DNA from: Agroathelia rolfsii
Taxonomy: Eukaryota; Basidiomycota; Agaricomycetes; Amylocorticiales; Amylocorticiaceae
Reading direction: 5' to 3'
Length of the DNA: 64,000 nucleotides
Assembly: GCA_018343915.1 (NCBI GenBank)
Contig: JABRWF010000003.1
Location: forward strand, 4,216,001 to 4,280,000
The translations under genes and the position numbers were made by a program. Shown here piece after piece: positions 9,398-19,309 of the stretch. The notes beneath the pieces are model-generated. The model saw only the letters and a list, made by a program, of their open reading frames with translations. It was not told where the DNA came from and did no database searches. Positions within the stretch are counted from its first letter, which is position 1. Every line of letters begins with the position of its first letter.

Positions 9398-11027
9398 ATG
9401 TCATCATCCAGTCGTCTGACATCGTTTGCTGCTGCTGCTGTGCTCGCTATTGGAGCGGCGTCGACGGTTTCCGCTGCCGCCGTGCCAGCTGCCCGTTCTA
9501 CTGGTGAACATGTCCTCGCGCTCACCCAGAAGGTCGCCCGGCCCGCGGCAAAGGCTAGTGCAATTCGTGGCCTGACGCGCAAAGGTGGCAAGGGCGTCAA
9601 GAGTTACACGGCGACCTTGGCCGGCGCTGACCAGGATGAAGAATATCTCGTGAATGTCACCATCGGTGGCCAGCACTTCTCTCTTATTGTTGGTAAGTTT
9701 CAGGTGTATGGGCTGTATAAACTGTACATCTCTCATGCGGTATATTTTGATTTGCAGATACCGGCTCGTCAGATACTTGGCTTGCCAAGGAGGATTTCAG
9801 CTGCTTCAACCTCACGTCGTATCCTGAGCCCCAATCGACATGTGCATTTGGTCCATTGTACGATCCGTCCAAGTCGTCAACCTACAAGGTTGATCCCGAC
9901 AAGAACTTCAACATCTCATACGGTGATGGCGAATTCTTGACGGGCACTGTCGGTTTTGAGACCGTGACCGTTGGGGGCCTCACGGTAACTAGTCAAGAGT
10001 TCGGCGTTGTGACAGACGCCGCTTGGGAAGGTATGCATGAGCTGACTTGAGAGCGAAGAGTTTATTAAGATTCATGTACTTTTGTTTCTCTTAGGCGATG
10101 GTGTCAACAGCGGCCTGATTGGCCTTGCCTACCCCGGCCTGACCTCTGTCTTCAACGGAACCAACCCCGATAATGATACCTTTTCCAATGTGGATACGTA
10201 CAATCCTTTCTACTTCACCGCCATCAAGGAGGGTGCTGTTTCCGAGCCCAGTATGTCATGAACCTTCCCTGAAAATTTGATCTCAGCTTAACACGCCCTC
10301 CAGTCTTCTCTGTTGCTCTCAACCGTGGATCCGTCTCTGCCGAGGCAGGCTCTTCTTACGACCCCAACCTTGGGTACTTGGCTTTTGGCACTGTCGCGCC
10401 AGTCTCTGTGACAGACAAAAAGACAACTGGTAAATTCTTCCCCATACAGTCATTCTTTCTGCATCTGAGCTCCATTTCTCTCAGTACCCATCCAATACAC
10501 CACGTTCTACACCAATACACCCGGATATAACTTCTACCTCGTTGACGTCGACTCGTATGTCTTCCCCGGCTCCTCAAAACTGAACACAACCGGCACAGCC
10601 ATCCTCGACACAGGCACCACCCTGCTCTACGCTCCTACGGAGGTTGCAAAGAAGTACAATGAGCAATTCAAGCCCAAGGCCAAGTTTGTTGAGGACGAGG
10701 ACACCTATTATGTTGATTGCAACGCTGAGGCCCCCGCATTTGCCGTCACCATTGGAGGTGTCGAATTTAATGTCACCGCAGCGGACGTGATCTTGCCCAT
10801 TGGTGATAACCAGTGCATCTCGGGCGTTCAGGACGGTGGTGAGCCCACTCCAGACAACATTTTCATTTTGTGAGTATCTTTTTTCTTTTCTAGTAGTGGG
10901 TTCCTTTAGAGTCGGCGCTGATTCTTTTTCTTTTCAATTTAGGGGCGACGTTTTCCTGCACAACGTCGTTGCTACATTCAACCTCAGCTCGAATGCGGTC
11001 ACTTTGACCGAGCGCACATCATACTAG
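9398..11027 (+). CDS. Secreted pepsin-family aspartic protease (A1), array copy A1
   Basis: Six exons; the first is 9398-9692 and the second starts at 9758. A signal peptide (SFAAAAVLAIGAASTVSAAA) is followed by a pro-segment with ALTQKVARPAAKA and then the mature bilobal enzyme, about 410 residues in all. The first catalytic aspartate is in VDTGSSDTWLAK, restored exactly by splicing. The flap tyrosine is in ISYGDGEFLTG. The second catalytic aspartate is in TAILDTGTTLLYAP. A late disulphide-type pair of cysteines flanks the YVDCNAEAPAF and NQCISGV region, and the family C-terminus is GDVFLHNVVATFNL. All family landmarks are intact, so it should be an acid endopeptidase secreted for protein degradation. 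It is the first member of a tandem array. Confidence 0.93.
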
Positions 11028-12025
11028 AGGCCACGACACAAATGAGATTCTATGAATCTCGTAGATGGGATATATGATGAATTATTTTTTTATTCAATGT
11101 ATCTTTAGTACTAAAATTCAGCATGTTTCACATCTGTCGTCTCTATCGTACCATAAGCTTGACAAAACTGTATTGTTGAAGATATCTAACTTCATTCAAT
11201 TTCCACAGGGTGTATATGGTCCCTGCTATAACTGAGAGTGCATGGTTTTTGATATTAGGAAATGGATACTCCAGTCGATGGATCCATTGAGCTACATGCA
11301 TGTGCACAACGCAGCACGTAGGCTCGGAACGGAGAGCACTTACAGTGACCACAGCTTATGGTTGCACCCAGGCCAACAAAACTTTTCGCCGGCCCTAGTC
11401 TTGCATCCGACCGTTCGCTCCGCCCCCTTGAATACGACTTTCAAGAATCTAAGGTACCTATCTCGACTACATAAAGCCGCATACACATTTTGTTTTGTTA
11501 AAGTAGTAATTTACGCGTCATCTTTCGCCATTTTGGTCCCGTATCCACGTGGACCACAAGGACACTGTATGTAGCATACGCGTATGACCGTGTTTGTCAC
11601 ATTGATATCTTTCTAGAGCTCTCTGGCGCCGCCTATTGGTTGTGACCTTATCTATGTCAACAGAAAACCTACTTTTGGGGCTATAATTTACCCACAGTAG
11701 AGTTCTCCGCTGGGAAACTGTGACTTGGCGACGCTAATCAGGAAGAGGAAGATGTCGTGAGTTGGAAAGTCTAAGCAGTTGACCAGAGTCATTCATTCTT
11801 ATCAGCCCCATTCTGCATGCCAACCAACAAGTCCTTGATCGATCGATTTATGTTTGTGGTTTTCAAATTTTTTTATAGAAAAGAATATCGTGTTCAGGGT
11901 TGCAGCGCTTCCGCATTTTGCGGGACCGACAAACGAAGGATGCGTGGTCAGAGTCGGTGATGTTTGAAATGGCGACTGATAGTGATAATTACTAGTAGAA
12001 AAATACCCCTTGGCCATCCGTGAAG
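11028..12025. other. Intergenic: duplicated B-type promoter region without an intact gene
   Basis: From about 11520 the sequence is a diverged copy of the region upstream of protease B2 (14805-15546). It leads directly into a decayed protease start at 12026. The open frame at 11242-11574 has no family resemblance and lies partly in this duplicated non-coding block. Confidence 0.65.
11520..12025 (+). repeat. B-type protease promoter, relic copy
   Basis: Direct, diverged duplicate of 14805-15546. Shared landmarks: CGTATCCACGTGGACCAC, TTTGTCACATT then TTGATATCT, CGCCTATT, TTTGGGGCT/CGTGGGGCT, TGATCGATC, CAGCGCTTCCG, TTTTGCGGGACCGA, AAACGAAG, GCGTGGTC, GAAATGGCGACTGATAG, and CCATCCGTGAAG/CCGTCCGTGAAG before the ATG. 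It lacks the TATATAA of the intact copy. Confidence 0.8.
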
Positions 12026-12205
12026 ATGTCTCTTGTCCTTGATGCTGCACTTCTCAGCATAGTTTCTCTGGCTTCTACCATAGCCTAAGTTCGCTCCGTC
12101 TATATGCTACCTGTGTCTTAACATTGAGCCAGAAGATTGCTCGACCATCATGCATCATGGAGGGTTGGTGTGACCTGAAGCATCACTGGAACATACAAGG
12201 GCCCT
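12026..12205 (+). pseudogene. Decayed 5' fragment of a B-type aspartic protease
   Basis: The sequence after ATG at 12026 aligns to the first 180 or so bases of protease B2 (15547 on). The start ATGTCTCTTGTCCTTG corresponds to ATGTCTCTGGTTCTTG. Further blocks align: CTGGCTTCTACC with TCGGCTTCTGCC, and GAGCCAGAAGATTGCTCGAC with GAACCAGAAGGTCGCTCGAC. The copy has an in-frame stop (after 20 codons) and a small deletion, and homology ends near 12205. The remaining 1.4 kb of the gene is missing; the A2 promoter follows directly. It encodes no functional product. Confidence 0.85.
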
Positions 12206-12284
12206 CGATTACTTCCAAACACCACATGGCAGCGCTGACAAGTGAATTCATACTGTTATCAACGGATTCTGCACTGTGTTTTTG

Positions 12285-12728
12285 ATTCATTATTCTCTTA
12301 AACTAATTTTCAAATCGTTATGGTTTTGTAAGATATGAGTGCGTTCCGAGTATGTTAGCGGAAGAGCGCTGAGACCACGAATAGAAAAGTGAGTGATTTA
12401 AAAACTACAGTGCGCCCATGTCTCCTAGACTGGTTTTATAATCGCTAACCCCCCTTGCAACAGTGCTTTCTTGAGCCGCAATGGGGTGATTACTCCGGAC
12501 TAAGCGGACGTAATAACAAAGACTGCTTTGGTCCGAATTATCTCAAGGCACAACCACAATCACGAACGCTGGAAACACAAATGAAAATACGCACAGACAA
12601 GGATCAGAGATCGGCAAAAATTGCCGTCGCATATGTATTTCCGAACTGTGTGGGTACATATGTAGGCTGAGGAGGTCCAGCTGTATCGCTCCCCATAGAC
12701 CCCATCTTCTGGACCGTTACACCACGTC
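12285..12728 (+). repeat. A-type protease promoter, copy 2
   Basis: Direct, diverged duplicate of 8915-9397, lying between the protease relic and protease A2. Copy 1 carries a TA-repeat TATA candidate; here the equivalent stretch reads TACATATGTA, so the TATA element is weaker. Confidence 0.75.
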
Positions 12729-14355
12729 ATGTCACCTTCGAGTCATTTAAAGTCGTTTGGTATTGCCGCTGTGCTCGTTATCGGTGCAGCATCGACAGCT
12801 TCTGCCGCTACTGTTCCTGTTGCTCATTCAACTGAGTACGTCCTCGCGCTCACCCAGAAGGTCGCTCGGTCCACGGCAAAGGCTAATGCAATCCATGACC
12901 CAACGCGTAAAGGAGGCAAGAGTTATACAGCAACCTTGGCTGGTGCTATCCAAGATACGGAGTATCTGACGAATGTCACCATTGGTGGCCAGCAATTCTC
13001 TCTTATTGTCGGTGAGTCCCAGGTGTATTGACTGTTCTGGACGCGCATATCTCATGTGGTGTTCCTGATTTGAAGATACCGGCTCGTCAGACACTTGGGT
13101 TGCCGCAAAGAGTTTCAGCTGCTTTAACCTCACATCATATCCTGAGCCTCAATCCGAGTGCATATTTGGCCCACTATATGATCCGTCCAACTCGTTGACC
13201 TACAAGGTTGATCCTGACAAGAACTTCAACATCTCCTATGGCGATGGCGAGTTCCTGACGGGAACTATAGGCTTTGAGACAGTAGCCGTTGGTGGTCTTA
13301 CGGTCACTAGTCAAGATTTTGGCGTCGTGACAGATGCTGCTTGGAATGGTATGTACAAGCTGGTTCAAGTAGTAAATATTCATTAAGACTTATAATCAAT
13401 CTCAGGTGACGGTATTAGCAGCGGTATATTTGGCCTTGCATACCCCGGGTTGACCTCTGCCTTCAATGGGTCAGATCCTGGCGATGACACCCGCTCCAAT
13501 GCGGATACGTACAGTCCTTTCTTCTTTACCGCTATCAAGGAGGGCGCCGTTTCCGAGCCCAGTATGTTATAAATCCCCCCTCCCCCCGAACTTTTGATAT
13601 GAACTTAACATCATCCTACTTACTACAGTCTTCTCTGTTGCTATTAACCGTGGATCCGCTGCTGCCGAATCAAACTCATCCTACGACCCCAACCTCGGAT
13701 ATTTGGCTTTTGGCACTGTCGCACCGGTCTCTGTGACAGATAGAAAGGCAACTGGTAATTCTTGCCCTTCATATGCTGCTCTTTCACTGTCCTTAAATAT
13801 CAAATTTTCTCAGTACCCATCCAATACACCAGTTTCCATTCCAACACCACCGGGTATAACTTCTATCTCGTTGATATTGACTCGTATGTTTTTCCTGGCT
13901 CCTCGAAACTGAACACGACCGGCACGGCTATCCTCGACACAGGCACGACACTACTCTATGCTCCTACGAAGATTGCAAAAGAGTACAACGGACAGTTCAA
14001 GCCTAATGCCACGTATGATGAAACCCACGATATATACAATGTCGACTGCAACGCTGAGGCACCTGCCTTTGCTATCACTATCGGCGGTGTCCAATTCAAT
14101 ATCACAGCAGCGGATGTGATCTTGCCCCTTGGCAATGGTCAGTGTATCTCAGGCGTTCGGGACGGTGGTGAGCCAGGTCCAAACAACAACTTTATCTTGT
14201 AAGTTTTTCGTTCCGTTTCATTTTCTGAGTACTAGTGTTGATGCTAATTCTCTCTTTTTTCTCAACTTAGGGGCGATGTTTTTCTACACAACGTCGTGGC
14301 TACATTCAACCTCAGATCAAACGAGGTTACTTTGACCGAGCGGACGCCATACTAA
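12729..14355 (+). CDS. Secreted pepsin-family aspartic protease (A1), array copy A2
   Basis: Six exons with the same intron positions as copy A1, about 405 residues. A signal peptide (SFGIAAVLVIGAASTASAAT) is followed by a pro-segment. The catalytic motifs are intact: VDTGSSDTWVAAK, flap ISYGDGEFLTG, and TAILDTGTTLLYAP. It is clearly the paralogue of A1: the same ALTQKVAR pro-segment, NFNISYGDGEF, GVVTDAAW and GDVFLHNVVATFNL. Differences include SGIFGLAYPGL against SGLIGLAYPGL near the first lobe, and an altered loop ATYDETHDIYNVDC against AKFVEDEDTYYVDC. The promoter is also duplicated from A1. I expect a secreted acid protease, possibly with shifted specificity. Confidence 0.92.
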
Positions 14356-15546
14356 AACTGGGTAAATACCATCTTATGGATCTAAAAAATGTGGCATGTA
14401 ACGGATGGTCGAACTGTTCGATGTATCTTTGGTCTCCAAATTCAGCAAGTTTTGCGTTTGGCATGTGCGCATGCGTGCAGGAAGTCAAAAACTGCTTTTA
14501 TACAGCTTATTCGCCCTTTTTAATCCTTTAAATGCGTTTGTTTAATTACTGTTGTATCCGTGCAATCGTTCAAAAAAGGAGCGGTAGCACTGGCACTTCT
14601 AGTACGTGAAGTTACCCGGCTATTTTGGGTAACAATTATAATGTGATCGTAGTCTATATATCTCACTGTTGTCGATCTTAAATACAAAAAGCCGTACAAG
14701 TATGCGGGCGCTGGCATTGGTAGCATCTCATTGAAATTTATCCAAGTGTGCACGGTGGTGTGCCGCGGCTTTTTGGCATTTTAGCCCCGTACCGTTGGTT
14801 TCCGTCGGGCCGTATCCACGTGGACCACGGGCACTGGCGTGCATTTATGGGCCGCCTTTGTCACATTCGTGTTGATATCTCTTCAGTTGCGTCGCCTATT
14901 AACCCAAGTCCTTATCTGTTCCAATAACAAGTCTGGTCGTGGGGCTAATTGGTAGTCATATAGAGTTTCCGCTGGCAAACTTAGCATGCTAATAAAAAAG
15001 ACGTCACGAACTTGGAAAGCCGTGCCAGTGGCAAGTGCCCATTTTCTATCGGTCTCATTTACACATGTGACTGCCAACCGATATGCTCCTGATCGATCTA
15101 TGTACCAGTATATTTGTGGCTTTGATCAAGGATCCTTCTGTCCAGGGCTCCAGCGCTTCCGTCTTTTGCGGGACCGATAAACGAAGAAAGCGTGGTCGAT
15201 GCAACGTGCCAGTGATGTTCGAAATGGCGACTGATAGCGGTTATCATTGCGAATATCAGTAAAAATACTCCGTCAGGGTGTTATTGAACAAGAACCCTTA
15301 CGATCTCATTCTTACCGCCGTCAATCGTCTAATCGGCATGATCACGCAGTATTCAAAGAAGTCAGCTATCTTTGCATAACGCTTGATCTCACCACATGGC
15401 CTTCCCTTGCCTTGGAATGCAATGAACTTGTGCCATGGCATATTTCCGCCAACCGCCATCACAAGGCATTTTTCATACGACTTTCAGGCGTATATAATGG
15501 CTTCAGATAAGCCGTCTGCACAAGCACGCCTCTGCCGTCCGTGAAG
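14356..15546. other. Intergenic: A2 3' flank and B2 promoter
   Basis: About 1.2 kb without a supported gene. The second half (from about 14805) is the intact copy of the B-type promoter, duplicated at 11520-12025. A TATATAA at 15491-15497 lies 50 bp before the ATG. Confidence 0.65.
15491..15497 (+). promoter_or_regulatory. TATA box of protease B2
   Basis: TATATAA in the context GGCGTATATAATGG, 50-56 bp upstream of the ATG at 15547. No equivalent is preserved before the decayed copy at 12026. Confidence 0.55.
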
Positions 15547-17217
15547 ATGTCTCTGGTTCTTGCTGCTGCCTTCGCTCTTGGCGTGGCCTCTTCGGCTTCT
15601 GCCGCAGTTGTGCCATCCATCTCTACGTTGCCAGTATCTCAGAACGTGTTGACACTGAACCAGAAGGTCGCTCGACCGTCGTGGAAGGCTGATGCCTTCC
15701 GAAGCGTTACCCGCAAGGGTCTTGCTTCTAGTAAAAGCTACACGGATGTACTGGCAGGTGGTGCTCAGGACGAAGAGTATCTGACGAACATCACTATTGG
15801 TGGTCAAAATTTCATTGTCATCGTAGGTGAGTGCGCCTGGGATACATCAAGGTTATCAATGTGACGCCGTCCTAACTCATTTCCGACTCTATAGACACCG
15901 GCTCGTCTGATACTTGGTTGGCTAAGACGGGCTTTAGTTGCTACAACCTCACGTCCTATCCGGAGCCCCAATCAGAATGTGAATTCGGCCCTCTGTATGT
16001 ATCCTGGCCTCGCCTTAAATTACCTGGTAGCTTATATTTATTTATTTATTGACTAGGTACAACCCTGCCGACTCCAAGACGTACAAGGTCGATTCAGACA
16101 AGAACTTCAACATTTCGTATGGCGACGGAGAATTTCTCACGGGCACCGTCGCATTCGAGACTGTGACCGTCGCTGGGCTCACTGTTACAAACCAGGAGAT
16201 CGGTGTTGTGACGGATGCAGCCTGGGAAGGTAGGTACTTTTTGTCACATCTTTCAAATCCTGTTGTCTGATCGATATTATAGGTGACGGCGTGAGCAGCG
16301 GTCTCATAGGTCTAGCGTACCCTGGATTGACTTCAGTCTTCAACGGGACGGATCCCGATGATGATAGTCTTTCTAACTTGGATGAATACGACCCTTTCTT
16401 CTTCACTGCCGTCAAGGAGGGTGCAGTGTCAGAACCCCGTGAGTATCTTGTTCCTCCGAGTCAAGATCCTAGGATATTTCTCATATGCTGTGAACAGTCA
16501 TCTCTGTCGCTCTCAACCGCGGATCCGTTGCCGCTGAAGAGAGCTCTTCATATGATTCTAATCTTGGATATATTGCCTTTGGGGGTATTGCTCCTGTATC
16601 TGTCACAAAGACTGAAGTTACAGGTAAGAAATCCGCATGCGTGTATTCTGCTCCTTCTCGTCCACTCACTCGACTTCATAGTGCCAATCCAAAAGACGCA
16701 ATTCACTGGACTGCCTCTGACCTACAACTACTACACAATCGACGTCGACTCTTATGTCTTCCCTGGTTCTTCAAAACTCAACACTACTGGCACATCCATC
16801 TTGGACACTGGTACCACGCTTCTCTACGTCCCCACGGAGATTGCTAAGGCATACAACGAGCAATTCGTGCCCAAAGCTACCTTTGTCGCTGATGAAGACA
16901 CATACTACGTTGATTGCGATGCCACTGCACCTGCATTCGCTGTGACCATCGGTGGAGTAGAGTTTAGCGTTACTGCGGCAGATGTTATTCTGCCCATCGG
17001 CGATGGCGAGTGTCTATCAGGCATTCAGGATGGCGGCTCAGTCAGTGATGGCAACATCTTTATTTTGTAAGCATCCTTTTCCGTCTGGATCACCAAGTCT
17101 ATAGTTTACTAATCGATTTGTTTCCTTCCAAGGGGCGATGTGTTCCTTCACAACGTCGTTGCCACGTTCAACTTGAGCTCGAACGTGGTCACTTTGACTG
17201 AGCGCACAGCTTATTAA
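15547..17217 (+). CDS. Secreted pepsin-family aspartic protease (A1), array copy B2
   Basis: Seven exons, about 410 residues. The start is the ATG at 15547 (MSLVLAAAFALGVASSASAA), a clean signal peptide. Catalytic motifs: VDTGSSDTWLAK, flap ISYGDGEFLTG, TSILDTGTTLLYVP. It shares the array's hallmark NFNISYGDGEF and GDVFLHNVVATFNL but has a distinct signal and pro-segment, and LTYNYYTIDVDSY where A copies have GYNFYLVDVDSY. It has one intron more than A1 and A2, between ECEFGPL and YNPADSKTY (about 15996-16056); the A genes read straight through this point. The position is in the first lobe and the splice keeps the frame. It is the intact representative of the B type whose other copy is the relic at 12026. 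Confidence 0.92.
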
Positions 17218-18471
17218 ATATGACGTGTGACTATCAAAACCAAACGCATATGTACTTGTTTCATCTACACCAGTCATGTCATTGATGATGTATACACGAT
17301 GTTGTTTTATATATATATCGTACTTGACATGGTTTCTATGATGCTGGCGTTTCGCGCATCGAAATGAATGCAATATTAACGTATATTAACCATAAATAAC
17401 CGGGCTGTGGCTTCGACCTCAGTGTATGCATCCACAGCAAATGTGGTCTGGAGTAGATGTGACAAGTGATCAGGTGAGATAAAGGGGATGTCAAACACGT
17501 GTGGTCGTTGGCTTTCAAAGCGCGGGATGACACCATTCATTTTTGCCTGTCTCGCGCCTTCTGTCCTTTGTGGAGTACACATAAAGGATCCCACAAGGAG
17601 TATTTGACAAGGTTCAAACCACCACCATCCATCTGTTTGATCGTTTTCAGGGACATGGAGATCACAAAGCGGGAAAACAATGCAGGATCAATCAAATAAA
17701 AGCTGGAAATTCAGAATTCAGTTCTTTCTCATAATTAACAGCCTAGCTGCCCACGACAACATACATAGTAAGTTTATCGTCATATCAGATCGCAAGTCGT
17801 TGGAGATTCAACGTATTCTAACCCTAGGTGATAACCACGACCATGAGCAAGGTTCAAACATCTGCAAGAATCCAAGCAGTTCGCCCCCTAGTAGCGACAC
17901 AGCAGTGTCAGATACAAAAAGGCACCCATCTGCTCGTGCCGACCAATTCTGTCAAGCAGAACGGTGTCCCACTGAGTTCGCTTCGAAGACCATCGTCTCC
18001 ATTTTTGACACCCTTGTTCCATGAATTGATTATCGAGAGTCCTCAGATTTTGCAAGCTCAGAGGGTCACCACTGCAAGAGCACGGCTATACTTTATAAAA
18101 CCCAAGGATCGCTTGGAATAATGACATGGATGGGATGTTCGGTGGCAACTAAAGCATGGTTGCGTCCAGTTCAGGTTAAAGACAACTAAAAGAGGTTTCT
18201 AGCACAAGCGGCATGGTACCGAATGTAATTTTATCCTTGGTTTCGAAGTTGCTGTGGGTCCCTATTGCGCGATCAAAACTTGCTAGAGCCCTTGTTGCAA
18301 AGTACAAATTAAGTTCAAGTTCGGGCGTTGCAATGAAATGAAATTTCGACCAAGTGAGTTTCAGCGCTTTTTCAGCTCTTGTTTCATGACGTTACAACTT
18401 GAAGTCATATTTGCCGCGGCGTCGTCACACTCAAGCTTGTCTTTGGGCCACTCACTCCAAATTTGTAGCCA
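17218..18471. other. Intergenic, no gene seen
   Basis: About 1.25 kb between the protease array and TRAPPC2L. Overlapping open frames at 17680-18121 were examined; neither resembles a known family, they use different frames of the same stretch and show no splice-supported extension. I see no relic of a further protease copy here. Confidence 0.45.
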
Positions 18472-19081
18472 ATGCCGCCTCAATTACGAATTCATTCAGT
18501 CTCGTTTATATCGCCTCAGAATCATCCCATACTCATCCGAATATTCGCTAAGAAGAATGAGCTGAAATACCATTATATTGCTCATACAAGCTTAGATGTC
18601 ATCGATGAACGGGGTAACTGAAGTCGATTATATCTCCAACGCCATGTCCTGACTGCGTGCTGGGCCTAACTAAGTGACTACTGCTGCCAAACCAAGTGAT
18701 TGCTACCTGGGACTGTTGTATACGATGGAGGATGTGTCCGTCTATGGCTACATCACGCCCTTGAAAGTCAAGATTATCCTCACACTGGCACTGACCGATA
18801 GCGTAGTCAAGGATGTGGAAGTGATCAACGTAAGTGACTTATTTGCATAAATAGCTCTTGGCCATTATTCAATTACCCCAACACAGATATTCAAGGCCCT
18901 TCACATGGCATATTACGCGGCAGCTTCCAACCCTTTCCTGAAACACAACTCGTCTCTCGACACCGCCAATGATACTTCCACATTACATCTTGTTGGAAGC
19001 ATGAAGTGGAAGGGGTTCAGACGCCGTGTAGACAGGATCGCCGAATTAGTAGGCACTGTCGAGCCAACAGCGGTAAATTAA
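18472..19081 (+). CDS. trappc2l: TRAPP complex subunit 2-like (sedlin family)
   Basis: Three exons splice to about 150 residues. Exon 1 runs MPPQLRIHSVSFISPQNHPI, then LIRIFAKKNELKYHYIAH and TSLDVIDER. Exon 2 has DCYLGLLYTMEDVSVYGYIT and PLKVKIILTLALTD. Exon 3 starts IFKALHMAYYAAASNPFL and ends near VEPTAVN. This order (strand, helix, then the long SNPF-containing helix) is the sedlin/longin-like fold of TRAPPC2L. TRAPP complexes tether ER-derived and Golgi vesicles and activate Rab1/Ypt1-type GTPases. All exons are short, and the start context at 18472 fits the family N-terminus. The gene is convergent with RTP1, with 228 bp between the stop codons. Confidence 0.88.
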
Positions 19082-19309
19082 TACTTGTGAGTTTTGCTGT
19101 TTCGTATACTATCGGTCCTTACGCTCTGCCGGGATGTCTGCAATCTATGTTTACATCCGACACCTGGCAGAACCATACCAGTATTGATGTATTCCAATGC
19201 TCGGACCAAAATTGAAATACGCCTTTCCATTGACTCAAGTGATGCGAGACTACAACACTTGAGACAGATACGGGGCGAACATCTATATAATACAAGCGTA
19301 TCTGTGTCA

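Noticed and set aside
9404..9736. Minus-strand open frames opposite protease exons (also 12828-13133 and 15484-15807)
   Set aside because: They recur at the same place in each protease copy because the coding strand is conserved; they are shadows of the real exons.
11242..11574. Open frame between protease A1 and the relic
   Set aside because: Its second part lies in the duplicated promoter block and the frame is not preserved in the other copy.
17680..18121. Overlapping open frames after the protease array
   Set aside because: Different frames of the same stretch, no domain, no signal peptide, no splice-linked extension.
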